Origin: Micromussa lordhowensis
Lineage: Eukaryota > Cnidaria > Anthozoa > Scleractinia > Lobophylliidae
Reading direction: 5' to 3'
DNA: 64,000 nucleotides
Assembly (NCBI GenBank): GCA_964020085.1
Contig: OZ026596.1
Coordinates: 17,657,795-17,721,794 of the forward strand
Under the pieces are notes generated by a model that made no database searches, was not told the origin of the DNA, and saw nothing but the letters and a program-made list of their open reading frames with translations. This document shows, piece after piece, positions 12,720-27,200 of the stretch. Numbering within the stretch: the stretch's first letter is position 1; each line of letters opens with the position of its first letter. The translations under genes were made by a program, and so were the position numbers.

Positions 12720-15700
12720 GTTAATACACAAGAGGACGCAGGGCGGTTAATAAACGACAGGACGCAAGGCGGTTAATACACGACAGGACGCAGGGCGGTT
12801 AATACACGACAGGACGCAGGGCGGTTAATACACGACAGGACGCAAGGCGGTCAATACACGACAGGACGCAGGGAGGTTAATACACGACAGGACGCAGGGC
12901 GGTTAATACACGACAGGACGCAGGGCGGTTAATAAACGACAGGACGCAAGGCAGTTAATACACGACAGGATGCAAGGCAGTTAATACACAAGAGGATGTA
13001 GAGCGGTTAATACACGACAGGACGCAGGGCGGTTAATACACGACAGGACGCAGGGCGATTAACACACGACAGGACACAGGGCAATTAATACACGACAGGA
13101 TGCAAGGCGGTTAATACACGACAGGACGCAAGGCGGTTAATACACTGCAGGACGCAGGGCGGTTAATACACGACAGGACGCAGGGCGGTTAATACACGAC
13201 TGGACGCAGGGCGGTTAATACACGACAGGACGCAAGGCGGTTAATACACGACAGGACGCAAGGCGGTTAATACACGACAGGACGCAAGGCGGTTAATACA
13301 CTACAGGACGCAGGGCGGTTAATACACGACAGGACGCAGGGCGGTTAATAAACGACAGGACGCAAGGCAGTTAATACACGACAGGACGCAAGGCAGTTAA
13401 TACACAAGAGGATGCAGAGCGGTTAATACACGACAGGACGCAGGGCGGTTAATACACGACAGGACGCAGGGCGATTAACACACGACAGTACGCAGGGCGG
13501 TTAATACACGACAGGACGCAGGGCGGTTAATAGACGACAGGACGCAGGGCAGTTAATAGATGACAGGACGCAGGGCAGTGAATACACGACAGGACGCAAG
13601 GCGGTTAATACACGACAGGACGCAAGGCGTTTAATACACGAGAGGATGCAGGGCGGTTAATACACGACAGGACGCAGGGCGGTTAATACACGACAGGACG
13701 CAAGGCGATTAACACACGACAGGACGCAGGGCAATTAATACACGACAGGACGCAGGGCGGTTAATACACGACAGGACGCAGGGCGGTTAACACACGACAG
13801 GACGCAGGGCGGTTAATACACGACAGGACGCAGTGTGGTTAATACACAACAGGATGCAGGGCGGTTAATACACGACAGGACGTAGGGCGGTTAATACACG
13901 ACAGGACGCAGGGCGGTTAATAAACGACAGGACGCAGGGCAGTTAATACACGACAGGACGCAAGGCGGTTAATACACAAGAGGACAGAGAGCGGTTACTA
14001 CACGTCAGGACGCAGGGCGGTTAATACACGACAGGACGGAGGGCGGTTAATAAACGACAGGACGCAAGGCAGTTAATACACGACAGGCCGCAAGGCGGTT
14101 AATACACGTCAGGACGCAGGGCGGTTAATACACGACAGGACGCAGGGCGGTTAATACACGACAGGACGCAGGGCGGTTAATACACAACAGGACGCAGGGC
14201 GGTAAATAAACGACAGGACGCAGGGCGGTTAATACACGACAGGATGCAGGGCGGTGAATACACAACAGGACGCAGGGCGGTTAATACACGACAGGACGCA
14301 AGGCGGTTAATACACGACAGGACGCAAAGCGGGTAATAAACGACAGGACGCAAGGCAGTTAATACACGACAGGACGCAAGGCGGTTAATACACAAGAGGA
14401 CGCAGGGCGGTTAATACACGACAGGACGCAGGGCGGTTAATACACGACAGGACAAAGGGCAGTTAATACACGACAGGATGCAGGGCGATTAACACACGAC
14501 AGGACGCAGGGCGATTAATACACGACAGGATGCAAGGCGGTTAATACACGACAGGACGCAAGGCGGTTAATACACAAGAGGACGGAGAGCGGTTAATACA
14601 CGACAGGACGCAGGGCGGTTAATACACGACAGGACGCAGGGCGGTTAATACACGACAGGACGTAGGGCGGTTAATACACGACAGGACGCAGGGCGATTAA
14701 CACGACAGGACGCAAGGCGGTTAATACAAAAGAGGACGGAGAGCGGTTAATACACGTCAGGACGCAGGGCGGTTAATACACGACAGGACGGAGGGCGGTT
14801 AATAAACGACAGGACGCAAGGCAGTTAATACATGACAGGACGCACGGCGGTTAATATACGGCAGGACGCAGGGCGGTTAATACACGACAGGATGCAAGGC
14901 GGTTAATACACGACAGGACGCAAGGCGGTTAATACACAAGAGGACGGAGAGCGGTTAATACACGACAGGACGCAGGGCGGTTAATACACGACAGGACGCA
15001 GGGCGGTTAATACACGACAGGACGCAGGGCGATTAACACGACAGGACGCAAGGCGGTTAATACACAAGAGGACGGAGAGCGGTAAATACACGTCAGGACG
15101 CAGGGCGGTTAATACACGACAGGATGCAGGGCGGTTAAAACACGACAGGACGCAGGGCGGTTAATACACAACTAGACGCAGGGCGGTTAATAAACGACAG
15201 GACGCAAGGCAGTTAAAACACGACAGGACGCAAGGCGGTTAATACACAAGAGGACGCAGGGCGGTTAATACACGACAGGACGCAAGGGGGTTAATACACG
15301 ACAAGACGAAGGGCGGTTAATACACGACAGGACGCAGGGCGGTTAATACACGACAGGATGCCAGGCAATTAACACACGACAGGACGCAGGGCGGTTAATA
15401 CACGACAGGACACAAGGCGGTTAATACACAAGAGGACGCAGGGGGGTTAATAAACTACAGGACGCAAGGCGGTTAATACACAAGAGGACAGAGAGCAGTT
15501 ACTACACGTCAGGACGTAGGGCGGTTAATAAACGACAGGACGCAAGGCAGTTAACACACGACAGGACGCAAGGCGGTCAATACACGACAGGACGCAAGGC
15601 GGTTAATACACAAGAGGACCGAGAGCGGTTACTACACGTCAGGACGCAGGGCGGTTAATACACGACAGCAAGGAGGGCGGTTAATAAACGACAGGACGCA

Positions 15701-18022
15701 AGGCAGTTAATACATGACAGGACGCACGGCGGTTAATATACGGCAGGACGCAGGGCGGTTAATACACGACAGGATGCAAGGCGGTTAATACACGACAGGA
15801 CGCAAGGCGGTTAATACACAAGAGGACGGAGAGCGGTTAATACACGACAGGACGCGGGGCGGTTAATACACGACAGGACGCAGGGCGGTTAATACACGAC
15901 AGGACGCAGGGCGATTAACACGACAGGACGCAAGGCGGTTAATACACAAGAGGACGGAGAGCGGTAAATACACGTCAGGACGCAGGGCGGTTAATACACG
16001 ACAGGATGCAGGGCGGTTAAAACACGACAGGACGCAGGGCGGTTAATACACAACTAGACGCAGGGCGGTTAATAAACGACAGGACGCAAGGCAGTTAAAA
16101 CACGACAGGACGCAAGGCGGTTAATACACAAGAGGACGCAGGGCGGTTAATACACGACAGGACGCAAGGGGGTTAATACACGACAAGACGAAGGGCGGTT
16201 AATACACGACAGGACGCAGGGCGGTTAATACACGACAGGATGCCAGGCAATTAACACACGACAGGACGCAGGGCGGTTAATACACGACAGGACACAAGGC
16301 GGTTAATACACAAGAGGACGCAGGGGGGTTAATAAACTACAGGACGCAAGGCGGTTAATACATGACAGGATGCAAGGCGGTTAATACACAACAGGACGCA
16401 AGGCGGTTAATACACGGCAGGACGCAGGGTGGTTAATACACGACAGGACGCAGGGCGGTTAATACACAACAGGATGCAGGGTGGTTAATACACGACAGGA
16501 CGCAAGGCGGTTAATACACAAGAGGACGCAGAGCGGTTAATACACGACAGGACGCAGGGCGGTTAATACACGACAGGATGCACGGCGATTAATACACGAC
16601 AAGACGCAAGGCAGTTAGTACACGGCAGGACGCAGGGGGGTTAATACACGACAGGATGCAAGGCTGTTAATACACGGCAGGACGCAGGGCGGTTAATACA
16701 CGACAGGACGCAGGGTGGTTAATACACGACAGGACGCAGGGTGGTTAATACACAACTAGACGCAGGGCGGTTAATAAACGACAGGACGCAAGGCAGTTAA
16801 TACACGACAGGACGCAAGGCGGTTAATACACAAGAGGACGAAGGGCGGTTAATACGCGACAGGACGCAGGGCGGTTAATACACGACAGGACGCCAGACAA
16901 TTAACACACGACAGGACGCAGGGCGGTTAATACAGGACAGGACACAAGGCGGTTAATACACAAGAGGACGCAGGGCGGTTAATAAACGACAGGACGCAAG
17001 GCGGTTAATACACGACAGGACGCAGGGCGGTTAATACACGACAGGACGCAGGGCGGTTAATACACGACAGGACGCAAGGCGGTCAATACACGACAGGACG
17101 CAGGGCGGTTAATACAAGACAGGACGCAGGGCGGTTAATACACGACAGGACGCAGGGCGGTTAATAAACGACAGGACGCAAGGCAGTTAATACACGACAG
17201 GATGCAAGGCAGTTAATACACAAGAGGATGTAGAGCGGTTAATACACGACAGGATGCAGGGCGGTTAATACACGACAGGACGCAGGGCGATTAACACACG
17301 ACAGGACGCAGGGCAATTAATACACGACAGGATGCAAGAGGGTTAATACACGACAGGACGCAAGGCGGTTAATACACTGCAGGACGCAGGGCGGTTAATA
17401 CACGACAGGACGCAGGGCGGTTAATACACGACTGGACGCAGGGCGGTTAATACACGACAGGACGCAAGGCGGTTAATACACGACAGGACGCAAGGCGGTT
17501 AATACACGACAGGACGCAAGGCGGTTAATACACTACAGGACGCAGGGCGGTTAATACACGACAGGACGCAGGGCGGTTAATAAACGACAGGACGCAAGGC
17601 AGTTAATACACGACAGGACGCAAGGCAGTTAATACACAAGAGGATGCAGAGCGGTTAATACACGACAGGACGCAGGGCGGTTAATACACGACAGGACGCA
17701 GGGCGATTAACACACGACAGTACGCAGGGCGGTTAATACACGACAGGACGCAGGGCGGTTAATAGACGACAGGACGCAGGGCAGTTAATAGATGACAGGA
17801 CGCAGGGCAGTGAATACACGACAGGACGCAAAGGCGGTTAATACACGACAGGACGCAAGGCGTTTAATACACGAGAGGATGCAGGGCGGTTAATACACGA
17901 CAGGACGCAGGGCGGTTAATACACGACAGGACGCAGGGCGATTAACACACGACAGGACGCAGGGCAATTAATACACGACAGGATGCAGGGCGGTTAATAC
18001 ACGACAGGACGCAGGGCGGTTA
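12720..18022 (+). repeat. Block pair 12.72-13.79 and 16.95-18.02 kb (offset 4232)
   Basis: GGTCAATAC lies at 12849 and 17081, GATGTAG at 12995 and 17227, and GACAGTACGC at 13484 and 17716, all 4232 bp apart. About 1.05 kb of variant order is shared. The later copy carries a 27-bp unit with one extra A near 17830 (GACGCAAAGGCGG). The first copy also belongs to the block shared with 2.0-3.8 kb, so this lineage is present at least three times in the first 18 kb. Confidence 0.7.
14790..16352 (+). repeat. 882-bp-offset duplication (34 monomers minus 2 bp)
   Basis: GACGCACGGC lies at 14839 and 15721, GATGCAAGG at 14891 and 15773, AACTAG at 15170 and 16052, and TAAACTACAG at 15451 and 16333, all 882 bp apart. 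The period is 34 units less 2 bp because each copy holds one 24-bp unit (near 15031 and 15913). Between the copies, at 15480-15675, sits a GACGTAGGG cassette. The second copy runs directly into the block shared with 1-770. Confidence 0.8.
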
Positions 18023-18489
18023 ATAAACGACAGGACGCAGGGCAGTTAATACACGACAGGACGCAAGGCGGTTAATACACAAGAGGACAGAGAGCGGTTA
18101 CTACACGTCAGGACGCAGGGCGGTTAATACACGACAGGACGGAGGGCGGTTAATAAACGACAGGACGCAAGGCAGTTAATACACGACAGGACGCAAGGCG
18201 GTTAATACACGGCAGGACGCAGGGCGGTTAATACACGACAGGACGCAGGGCGGTTAATACACGACAGGACGCAGGGCGGTTAATACACAACAGGACGCAG
18301 GGCGGTAAATAAACAACAGGACGCAGGGCAGTTAATACACGACAGAACGCAGGGCGGTGAATACACAACAGGACGCAGGGCGGTTAATACACGACAGGAC
18401 GCAAGGCGGTTAATACACGACAGGACACAAAGCGGGTAATAAACGACAGGACGCAAGGCAGTTAATACACGACAGGACGCAGGGCGGTT

Positions 18490-19010
18490 AATACACGACA
18501 GGACGCAGGGCGGTTAATACACGACAGGACGCAAGGCGGTTAATACACGACAGGATGCATGGCGGTTAATACACGACAGGACGCAGGGCGGTTAATACAC
18601 GACAGGACGCAGGGCGATTGACACACGACATGACGCAGAGCAGTTAACACACGACAGGACGCAGGGCGGTTAATACACGACAGGACGCAGCGCGGTTAAT
18701 ACACGACAGGACGCAGGGCGGTTAATACACGACAGGACGCAGGGCGGTTAATACACGACAGGACGCAGGGCGGTTAATACACGACAGGACGCAAGGCGGT
18801 TAATACACGACAGGATGCATGGCGGTTAATACACGACAGGACGCAGGGCGGTTAATACACGACAGGACGCAGGGCGATTGACACACGACATGACGCAGAG
18901 CAGTTAACACACGACAGGACGCAGGGCGGTTAATACACGACAGGACGCAGCGCGGTTAATACACGACAGGACGCAGGGCGGTTAATAAACGACAGGACGC
19001 AAGGCAGTTA
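18490..19010 (+). repeat. 260-bp (10-monomer) tandem duplication
   Basis: The run containing GATGCATGG, GATTGACACACGACATG, GCAGAGCAGTTAAC and GCAGCGCGG is present twice in succession. GATTGAC occurs at 18616 and 18876, exactly 260 bp apart. The same run occurs once per location near 6.1 and 7.0 kb, which suggests a late local doubling here. Confidence 0.7.
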
Positions 19011-19079
19011 ATACACGACAGGACGTAAGGCGGTTAATACACAAGAGGACGCAGGGCAGTTAATACACGACAGGACGCA

Positions 19080-22000
19080 GGGCGGTTAATACACGACAGG
19101 ACGCAGGGCGGTTAATACGCAACAGGACGCAAGGCGGTTAATACACGACAGGACGCAGGGCGGTTAATACACAACAGGACGCAGGGCGGTTAATACACGA
19201 CAGGACGCAGGGCGGTTAATAAACGACAGGACGCAAGGCAGTTAATACAGGACAGGACGCAAGGCGGTTAATACACGACAGGACACAAGGTGGTTAATAC
19301 ACAAGAGGACAGAGAGCGGTTACTACACATCAGGACGCAGGGCGGTTAATACACGACAGGACGGAGGGCGGTTAATAAACGACAGGACGCAAGGCAGTTA
19401 ATACACGACAGGACGCAAGGCGGTTAATACACGACAGGACGCAGGGCGGTTAATACACGACAGGATGCAGGGCGGTTAATAAACGACAGGACGCAAGGCA
19501 GTTAATACACGACAGGATGCAAGGCAGTTAATACACAAGAGGATGTAGAGCGGTTAATACACGACAGGACGCAGGGCGGTTAATACACGACAGGACGCAG
19601 GGCGATTAACACACGACAGGACGCAGGGCAATTAATACACGACAGGATGCAAGGCGGTTAATACACGACAGGATGCATGGCGGTTAATACACGACAGGAC
19701 GCAGGGCGGTTAATACACGACAGGACGCAGGGCGGTTAATACACGACAGGACGCAGGGCGATTAACACACGACAGGACGCAGGGCAATTAATACACGACA
19801 GGATGCAAGGCGGTTAATACACGACAGGATGCATGGCGGTTAATACACGACAGGACGCAGCGCGGTTAATACACGACAGGACGCAGGGCGGTTAATAAAC
19901 GACAGGACGCAAGGCAGTTAATACACGACAGGACGTAAGGCGGTTAATACACAAGAGGACGCAGGGCGGTTAATACACGACAGGACGCAGGGCGGTTAAT
20001 ACACGACAGGACGCAGGGCGGTTAATACGCAACAGGACGCAAGGCGGTTAATACACGACAGGACGCAAGGCGGTTAATACACGACAGGAAGCAAGGCGGT
20101 TAATACATGACAGGACGCAGGGCGGTTAATACACAACAGGACGCAGAGCGGTTAATACACGATAGGACGCAGGGCGGTTAATAAACGACAGGACGCAAGG
20201 CAGTTAATACACGACAGGACGCAAGGCGGTTAATACACGACAGGACACAAGGCGGTTAATACACAAGAGGACAGAGAGCGGTACACATCAGGACGCAGGG
20301 CGGTTAATACACGACAGGACGGAGGGCGGTTAATAAACGACAGGACGCAAGGCAGTTAATACACGACAGGACGTAAGGCGGTTAATACACGACAGGACGC
20401 AGGGCGGTTAATACACGACAGGACGCAGGGCGGTTAATAAACGACAGGACGCAAGGCAGTTAATACACGACAGGATGCAAGGCAGTTAATACACAAGAGG
20501 ATGTAGAGCGGTTAATACACGACAGGACGCAGGGCGGTTAATACACGACAGGACGCAGGGCGATTAACACACGACAGGACGCAGGGCAATTAATACACGA
20601 CAGGATGCAAGGCGGTTAATACACGACAGGACGCAAGGCGGTTAATACACTGCAGGACGCAGGGCGGTTAATACATGACAGGACGCAGGGCGGTTAATAC
20701 ACGACAGGACGCAGGGCGGTTAATACACGACAGGATGCAAGGCGGTTAATACACGACAGGACGCAAGGCGGTTAATACACGACAGGACGCAAGGCGGTTA
20801 ATACACTACAGGACGCAGGGCGGTTAATACACGACAGGACGCAGGGCGGTTAATAAACGACAGGACGCAAGGCAGTTAATACACGACAGGACGCAAGGCA
20901 GTTAATACACGACAGGATGCAAGGCAGTTAATACACAAGAGGATGTAGAGCGGTTAATACACGACAGGACGCAGGGCGGTTAATACACGACAGGACGCAG
21001 GGCAATTAACACACGACAGGACGCAGGGCAATTAATACACGACAGGATGCAAGGCGGTTAATACACGACAGGACGCAAGGCGGTTAATACACTGCAGGAC
21101 GCAGGGCGGTTAATACACGACAGGACGCAGGGCGGTTAATACACGACAGGACGCAGGGCGGTTAATACACGACAGGACGCAAGGCGGTTAATACACGACA
21201 GGACGCAAGGCGGTTAATACACGACAGGACGCAAGGTGGTTAATACACTACAGGACGCAGGGCGGTTAATACACGACAGGACGCAGGGCGGTTAATAAAC
21301 GACAGGACGCAAGGCAGTTAATACACGACAGGACGCAAGGCAGTTAATACACAAGAGGATGCAAAGCGGTTAATACACGACAGGATGCAGGGCGATTAAT
21401 ACACGACAGGAGGCAGGGCGATTAACACACGACAGGACGCAGGGCAATTAATACACGACAGGATGCAAGGCGGTTAATACACGACAGGACACAAGGCGGT
21501 TAATACACGGCAGGACGCAGGGCGGTTAATACACGACAGGACGCAGGGAGGTTAATACACGACAGGACGCAGGGCGGTTAATACACGACAGGACGCAAGG
21601 CGGTTAATACATGACAGGACGCAAGGCAGTTAATACACGACAGGACACAAGGCGGTTAATACACGACAGGACGCAGGGCGGTTAATACACAACAGGACGC
21701 AGGGCGGTTAATACACGACAGGACGCAAGGCGGTTATTACACGACAGGACGGAAGGCGGTTAATACACGACAGGACGCAAGGCGGTTAATACACGACAGG
21801 ACGCAGGGCGGTTAATACACGACAGGACGCAGGGCGGTTAATACACGACAGGACGCAGGGCGGTTAATACACGACAGGACGCAAGGCGGTTAATACACGA
21901 CAGGATGCATGGCGGTTAATACACGACAGGATGCAGGGCGGTTAATACTCGACAGGACGCAGGGCGATTGACACACGACAGGACGCAGAGCAGTTAACAC

Positions 22001-23360
22001 ACGACAGGACGCAGGGCGGTTAATACACGACAGGACGCAGCGCGGTTAATACACGACAGGACGCAGGGCGGTTAATAAACGACAGGACGCAAGGCAGTTA
22101 ATACACGACAGGACGTAAGGCGGTTAATACACAAGAGGATGCAGGGCGGTTAATACACGACAGGACGCAGGGCGATTAACACACGACAGGACCCAGGGCG
22201 ATTAATACACGGCAGGATGCAAGGCGGTTAATACACGACAGGACGCAAGGCGGTTAATAGACGACAGGACGAAGGGCGGTTAATACACGACAGGACGCCA
22301 GGCGCTTAACACATGACAGATAGCAGGGTGGTTAATACATGACAGGACGCAGGGCGGTTAATACACGAGAGGACGCAGGGCGGTTAATACACGACAGGAC
22401 GCAGGGCGGTTAATACACGACAGGACGCAGGGCGGTTAATACACGACAGGACGCAGAGCGGTTAATAAACGACAGGACGCAACGCGGTTAATACACGACA
22501 GGACGCAAGGCGGTTAATACACAAGAGGATGCAGGGCGATTAACACACGGCAGTACGCAGGGCGGTTAATACACGACAGGACGCAGGGCGGTTAATAGAC
22601 GACAGGACGCAGGGCAGTTAATAGATGACAGGACGCAGGGCAGTGAATACACGACAGGACGCAAGGCGGTTAATACACGACAGGACGCAAGGCGGTTAAT
22701 ACACGAGAGGACGCAGGGCGGTTAATACGCGACAGGACGCAGGGCGGTTAATACACGACAGGACGCAGGGCGATTAACACACGACAGGACGCAGGGCAAT
22801 TAATACACGACAGGATGCAGGGCGGTTAATACACGACAGGAGGCAGGGCGGTTAACACACGACAGGACGCAGGGCGGTTAATACACGACAGGACGCAGTG
22901 TGGTTAATACACAACAGGATGCAGGGCGGTTAATACACGACAGGACGCAGGGCGGTTAATACACGACAGGACGCAGGGCGGTTAATAAACGACAGGACGC
23001 AGGGCAGTTAATACACAACAGGACGCAAGGCGGTTAATACACAAGAGGACAGAGAGTGGTTACTACACGTCAGGACGCAGGGCGGTTAATACACGACCGG
23101 ACGGAGGGCGGTTAATAAACGACAGGACGCAAGGCAGTTAATACACGACAGGACGCAAGGCGGTTAATACACGGCAGGACACAGGGCGGTTAATACACGA
23201 CAGGACGCAGGGCGGTTAATACACGACAGGACGCAGGGCGGTTAATACACAACAGGACGCAGGGCGGTAAATAAACGACAGGACGCAGGGCGGTTAATAC
23301 ACGACAGGACGCAGGGCGGTGAATACACAACAGGACGCAGGGCGGTTAATACACGACAGG
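19080..23360 (+). repeat. 4.3-kb block, first copy (pair with 24274-28560)
   Basis: Variant order matches the second copy throughout. Before about 20280 the offset is 5194 (ACAGGACAGG at 19247 and 24441; GGATGCATGG at 19671 and 24865). After it the offset is 5198 (GCAGGGAGG at 21543 and 26741; GGCGGTAAAT at 23263 and 28461). The 4-bp jump is a 22-bp monomer at about 20277 in this copy, reading GCGGTACACATC where the partner reads GCGGTTACTACACATC. Agreement of rare variants is close to complete, so the duplication is recent relative to monomer divergence. Confidence 0.85.
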
Positions 23361-24273
23361 ACGCAAGGTGGTTAATACACGACAGGACGCAAAGCGGGTA
23401 ATAAACGACAGGACGCAAGGCAGTTAACACACGACAGGACGCAAGGCGGTTAATACACAAGAGGACGCAGGGCGGTTAATACACGACAGGACGCAGGGCG
23501 GTTAATACACGACAGGACAAAGGGCAGTTAATACACGACAGGATGCAGGGCGATTAACACACGACAGGACGCAGGGCGATTAATACACGACAGGATGCAA
23601 GGCGGTTAATACACGACAGGACGCAAGGCGGTTAATACACAAGAGGACGGAGAGCGGTTAATACACGACAGGACGCAGGGCGGTTAATACACGACAGGAC
23701 GCAGGGCGGTTAATACACGACAGGACGCAGGGCGATTAACACGACAGGACGCAAGGCGGTTAATACACAAGAGGACGGAGAGTGGTTAATACACGTCAGG
23801 ACGCAGGGCGGTTAATAAACGACAGGACGCAAGGCAGTTAACACACGACAGGACGCAAGGCAGTTAATACACGACAGGACGCAAGGCGGTTAATACACGA
23901 CAGAACGCAAGGCGGTTAATACACAAGAGGACAGAGAGCAGTTACTACACGTCAGGACGTAGGGCGGTTAATAAACGACAGGACGCAAGGCAGTTAACAC
24001 ACGACAGGACGCAAGGCGGTCAATACACGACAGGACGCAAGGCGGTTAATACACAAGAGGACCGAGAGCGGTTACTACACGTCAGGACGCAGGGCGGTTA
24101 ATACACGACAGGAAGGAGGGCGGTTAATAAACGACAGGACGCAAGGCAGTTAATACATGACAGGACGCAAGGCGGTTAATATACGGCAGGACGCAGGGCG
24201 GTTAATACACGACAGGACGCAGGGCGGTTAATACACGACAGGACGCAGGGCGGTTAATACGCAACAGGACGCA

Positions 24274-27200
24274 AGGCGGTTAATACACGACAGGACGCAG
24301 GGCGGTTAATACGCAACAGGACGCAAGGCGGTTAATACACGACAGGACGCAGGGCGGTTAATACACAACAGGACGCAGGGCGGTTAATACACGACAGGAC
24401 GCAGGGCGGTTAATAAACGACAGGACGCAAGGCAGTTAATACAGGACAGGACGCAAGGCGGTTAATACACGACAGGACACAAGGTGGTTAATACACAAGA
24501 GGACAGAGAGCGGTTACTACACATCAGGACGCAGGGCGGTTAATACACGACAGGACGGAGGGCGGTTAATAAACGACAGGACGCAAGGCAGTTAATACAC
24601 GACAGGACGCAAGGCGGTTAATACACGACAGGACGCAGGGCGGTTAATACACGACAGGATGCAGGGCGGTTAATAAACGACAGGACGCAAGGCAGTTAAT
24701 ACACGACAGGATGCAAGGCAGTTAATACACAAGAGGATGTAGAGCGGTTAATACACGACAGGACGCAGGGCGGTTAATACACGACAGGACGCAGGGCGAT
24801 TAACACACGACAGGACGCAGGGCAATTAATACACGACAGGATGCAAGGCGGTTAATACACGACAGGATGCATGGCGGTTAATACACGACAGGACGCAGGG
24901 CGGTTAATACACGACAGGACGCAGGGCGGTTAATACACGACAGGACGCAGGGCGATTAACACACGACAGGACGCAGGGCAATTAATACACGACAGGATGC
25001 AAGGCGGTTAATACACGACAGGATGCATGGCGGTTAATACACGACAGGACGCAGCGCGGTTAATACACGACAGGACGCAGGGCGGTTAATAAACGACAGG
25101 ACGCAAGGCAGTTAATACACGACAGGACGTAAGGCGGTTAATACACAAGAGGACGCAGGGCGGTTAATACACGACAGGACGCAGGGCGGTTAATACACGA
25201 CAGGACGCAGGGCGGTTAATACGCAACAGGACGCAAGGCGGTTAATACACGACAGGACGCAAGGCGGTTAATACACGACAGGAAGCAAGGCGGTTAATAC
25301 ATGACAGGACGCAGGGCGGTTAATACACAACAGGACGCAGAGCGGTTAATACACGATAGGACGCAGGGCGGTTAATAAACGACAGGACGCAAGGCAGTTA
25401 ATACACGACAGGACGCAAGGCGGTTAATACACGACAGGACACAAGGCGGTTAATACACAAGAGGACAGAGAGCGGTTACTACACATCAGGACGCAGGGCG
25501 GTTAATACACGACAGGACGGAGGGCGGTTAATAAACGACAGGACGCAAGGCAGTTAATACACGACAGGACGTAAGGCGGTTAATACACGACAGGACGCAG
25601 GGCGGTTAATACACGACAGGACGCAGGGCGGTTAATAAACGACAGGACGCAAGGCAGTTAATACACGACAGGATGCAAGGCAGTTAATACACAAGAGGAT
25701 GTAGAGCGGTTAATACACGACAGGACGCAGGGCGGTTAATACACGACAGGACGCAGGGCGATTAACACACGACAGGACGCAGGGCAATTAATACACGACA
25801 GGATGCAAGGCGGTTAATACACGACAGGACGCAAGGCGGTTAATACACTGCAGGACGCAGGGCGGTTAATACATGACAGGACGCAGGGCGGTTAATACAC
25901 GACAGGACGCAGGGCGGTTAATACACGACAGGATGCAAGGCGGTTAATACACGACAGGACGCAAGGCGGTTAATACACGACAGGACGCAAGGCGGTTAAT
26001 ACACTACAGGACGCAGGGCGGTTAATACACGACAGGACGCAGGGCGGTTAATAAACGACAGGACGCAAGGCAGTTAATACACGACAGGACGCAAGGCAGT
26101 TAATACACGACAGGATGCAAGGCAGTTAATACACAAGAGGATGTAGAGCGGTTAATACACGACAGGACGCAGGGCGGTTAATACACGACAGGACGCAGGG
26201 CAATTAACACACGACAGGACGCAGGGCAATTAATACACGACAGGATGCAAGGCGGTTAATACACGACAGGACGCAAGGCGGTTAATACACTGCAGGACGC
26301 AGGGCGGTTAATACACGACAGGACGCAGGGCGGTTAATACACGACAGGACGCAGGGCGGTTAATACACGACAGGACGCAAGGCGGTTAATACACGACAGG
26401 ACGCAAGGCGGTTAATACACGACAGGACGCAAGGTGGTTAATACACTACAGGACGCAGGGCGGTTAATACACGACAGGACGCAGGGCGGTTAATAAACGA
26501 CAGGACGCAAGGCAGTTAATACACGACAGGACGCAAGGCAGTTAATACACAAGAGGATGCAAAGCGGTTAATACACGACAGGATGCAGGGCGATTAATAC
26601 ACGACAGGAGGCAGGGCGATTAACACACGACAGGACGCAGGGCAATTAATACACGACAGGATGCAAGGCGGTTAATACACGACAGGACACAAGGCGGTTA
26701 ATACACGGCAGGACGCAGGGCGGTTAATACACGACAGGACGCAGGGAGGTTAATACACGACAGGACGCAGGGCGGTTAATACACGACAGGACGCAAGGCG
26801 GTTAATACATGACAGGACGCAAGGCAGTTAATACACGACAGGACACAAGGCGGTTAATACACGACAGGACGCAGGGCGGTTAATACACAACAGGACGCAG
26901 GGCGGTTAATACACGACAGGACGCAAGGCGGTTATTACACGACAGGACGGAAGGCGGTTAATACACGACAGGACGCAAGGCGGTTAATACACGACAGGAC
27001 GCAGGGCGGTTAATACACGACAGGACGCAGGGCGGTTAATACACGACAGGACGCAGGGCGGTTAATACACGACAGGACGCAAGGCGGTTAATACACGACA
27101 GGATGCATGGCGGTTAATACACGACAGGATGCAGGGCGGTTAATACTCGACAGGACGCAGGGCGATTGACACACGACAGGACGCAGAGCAGTTAACACAC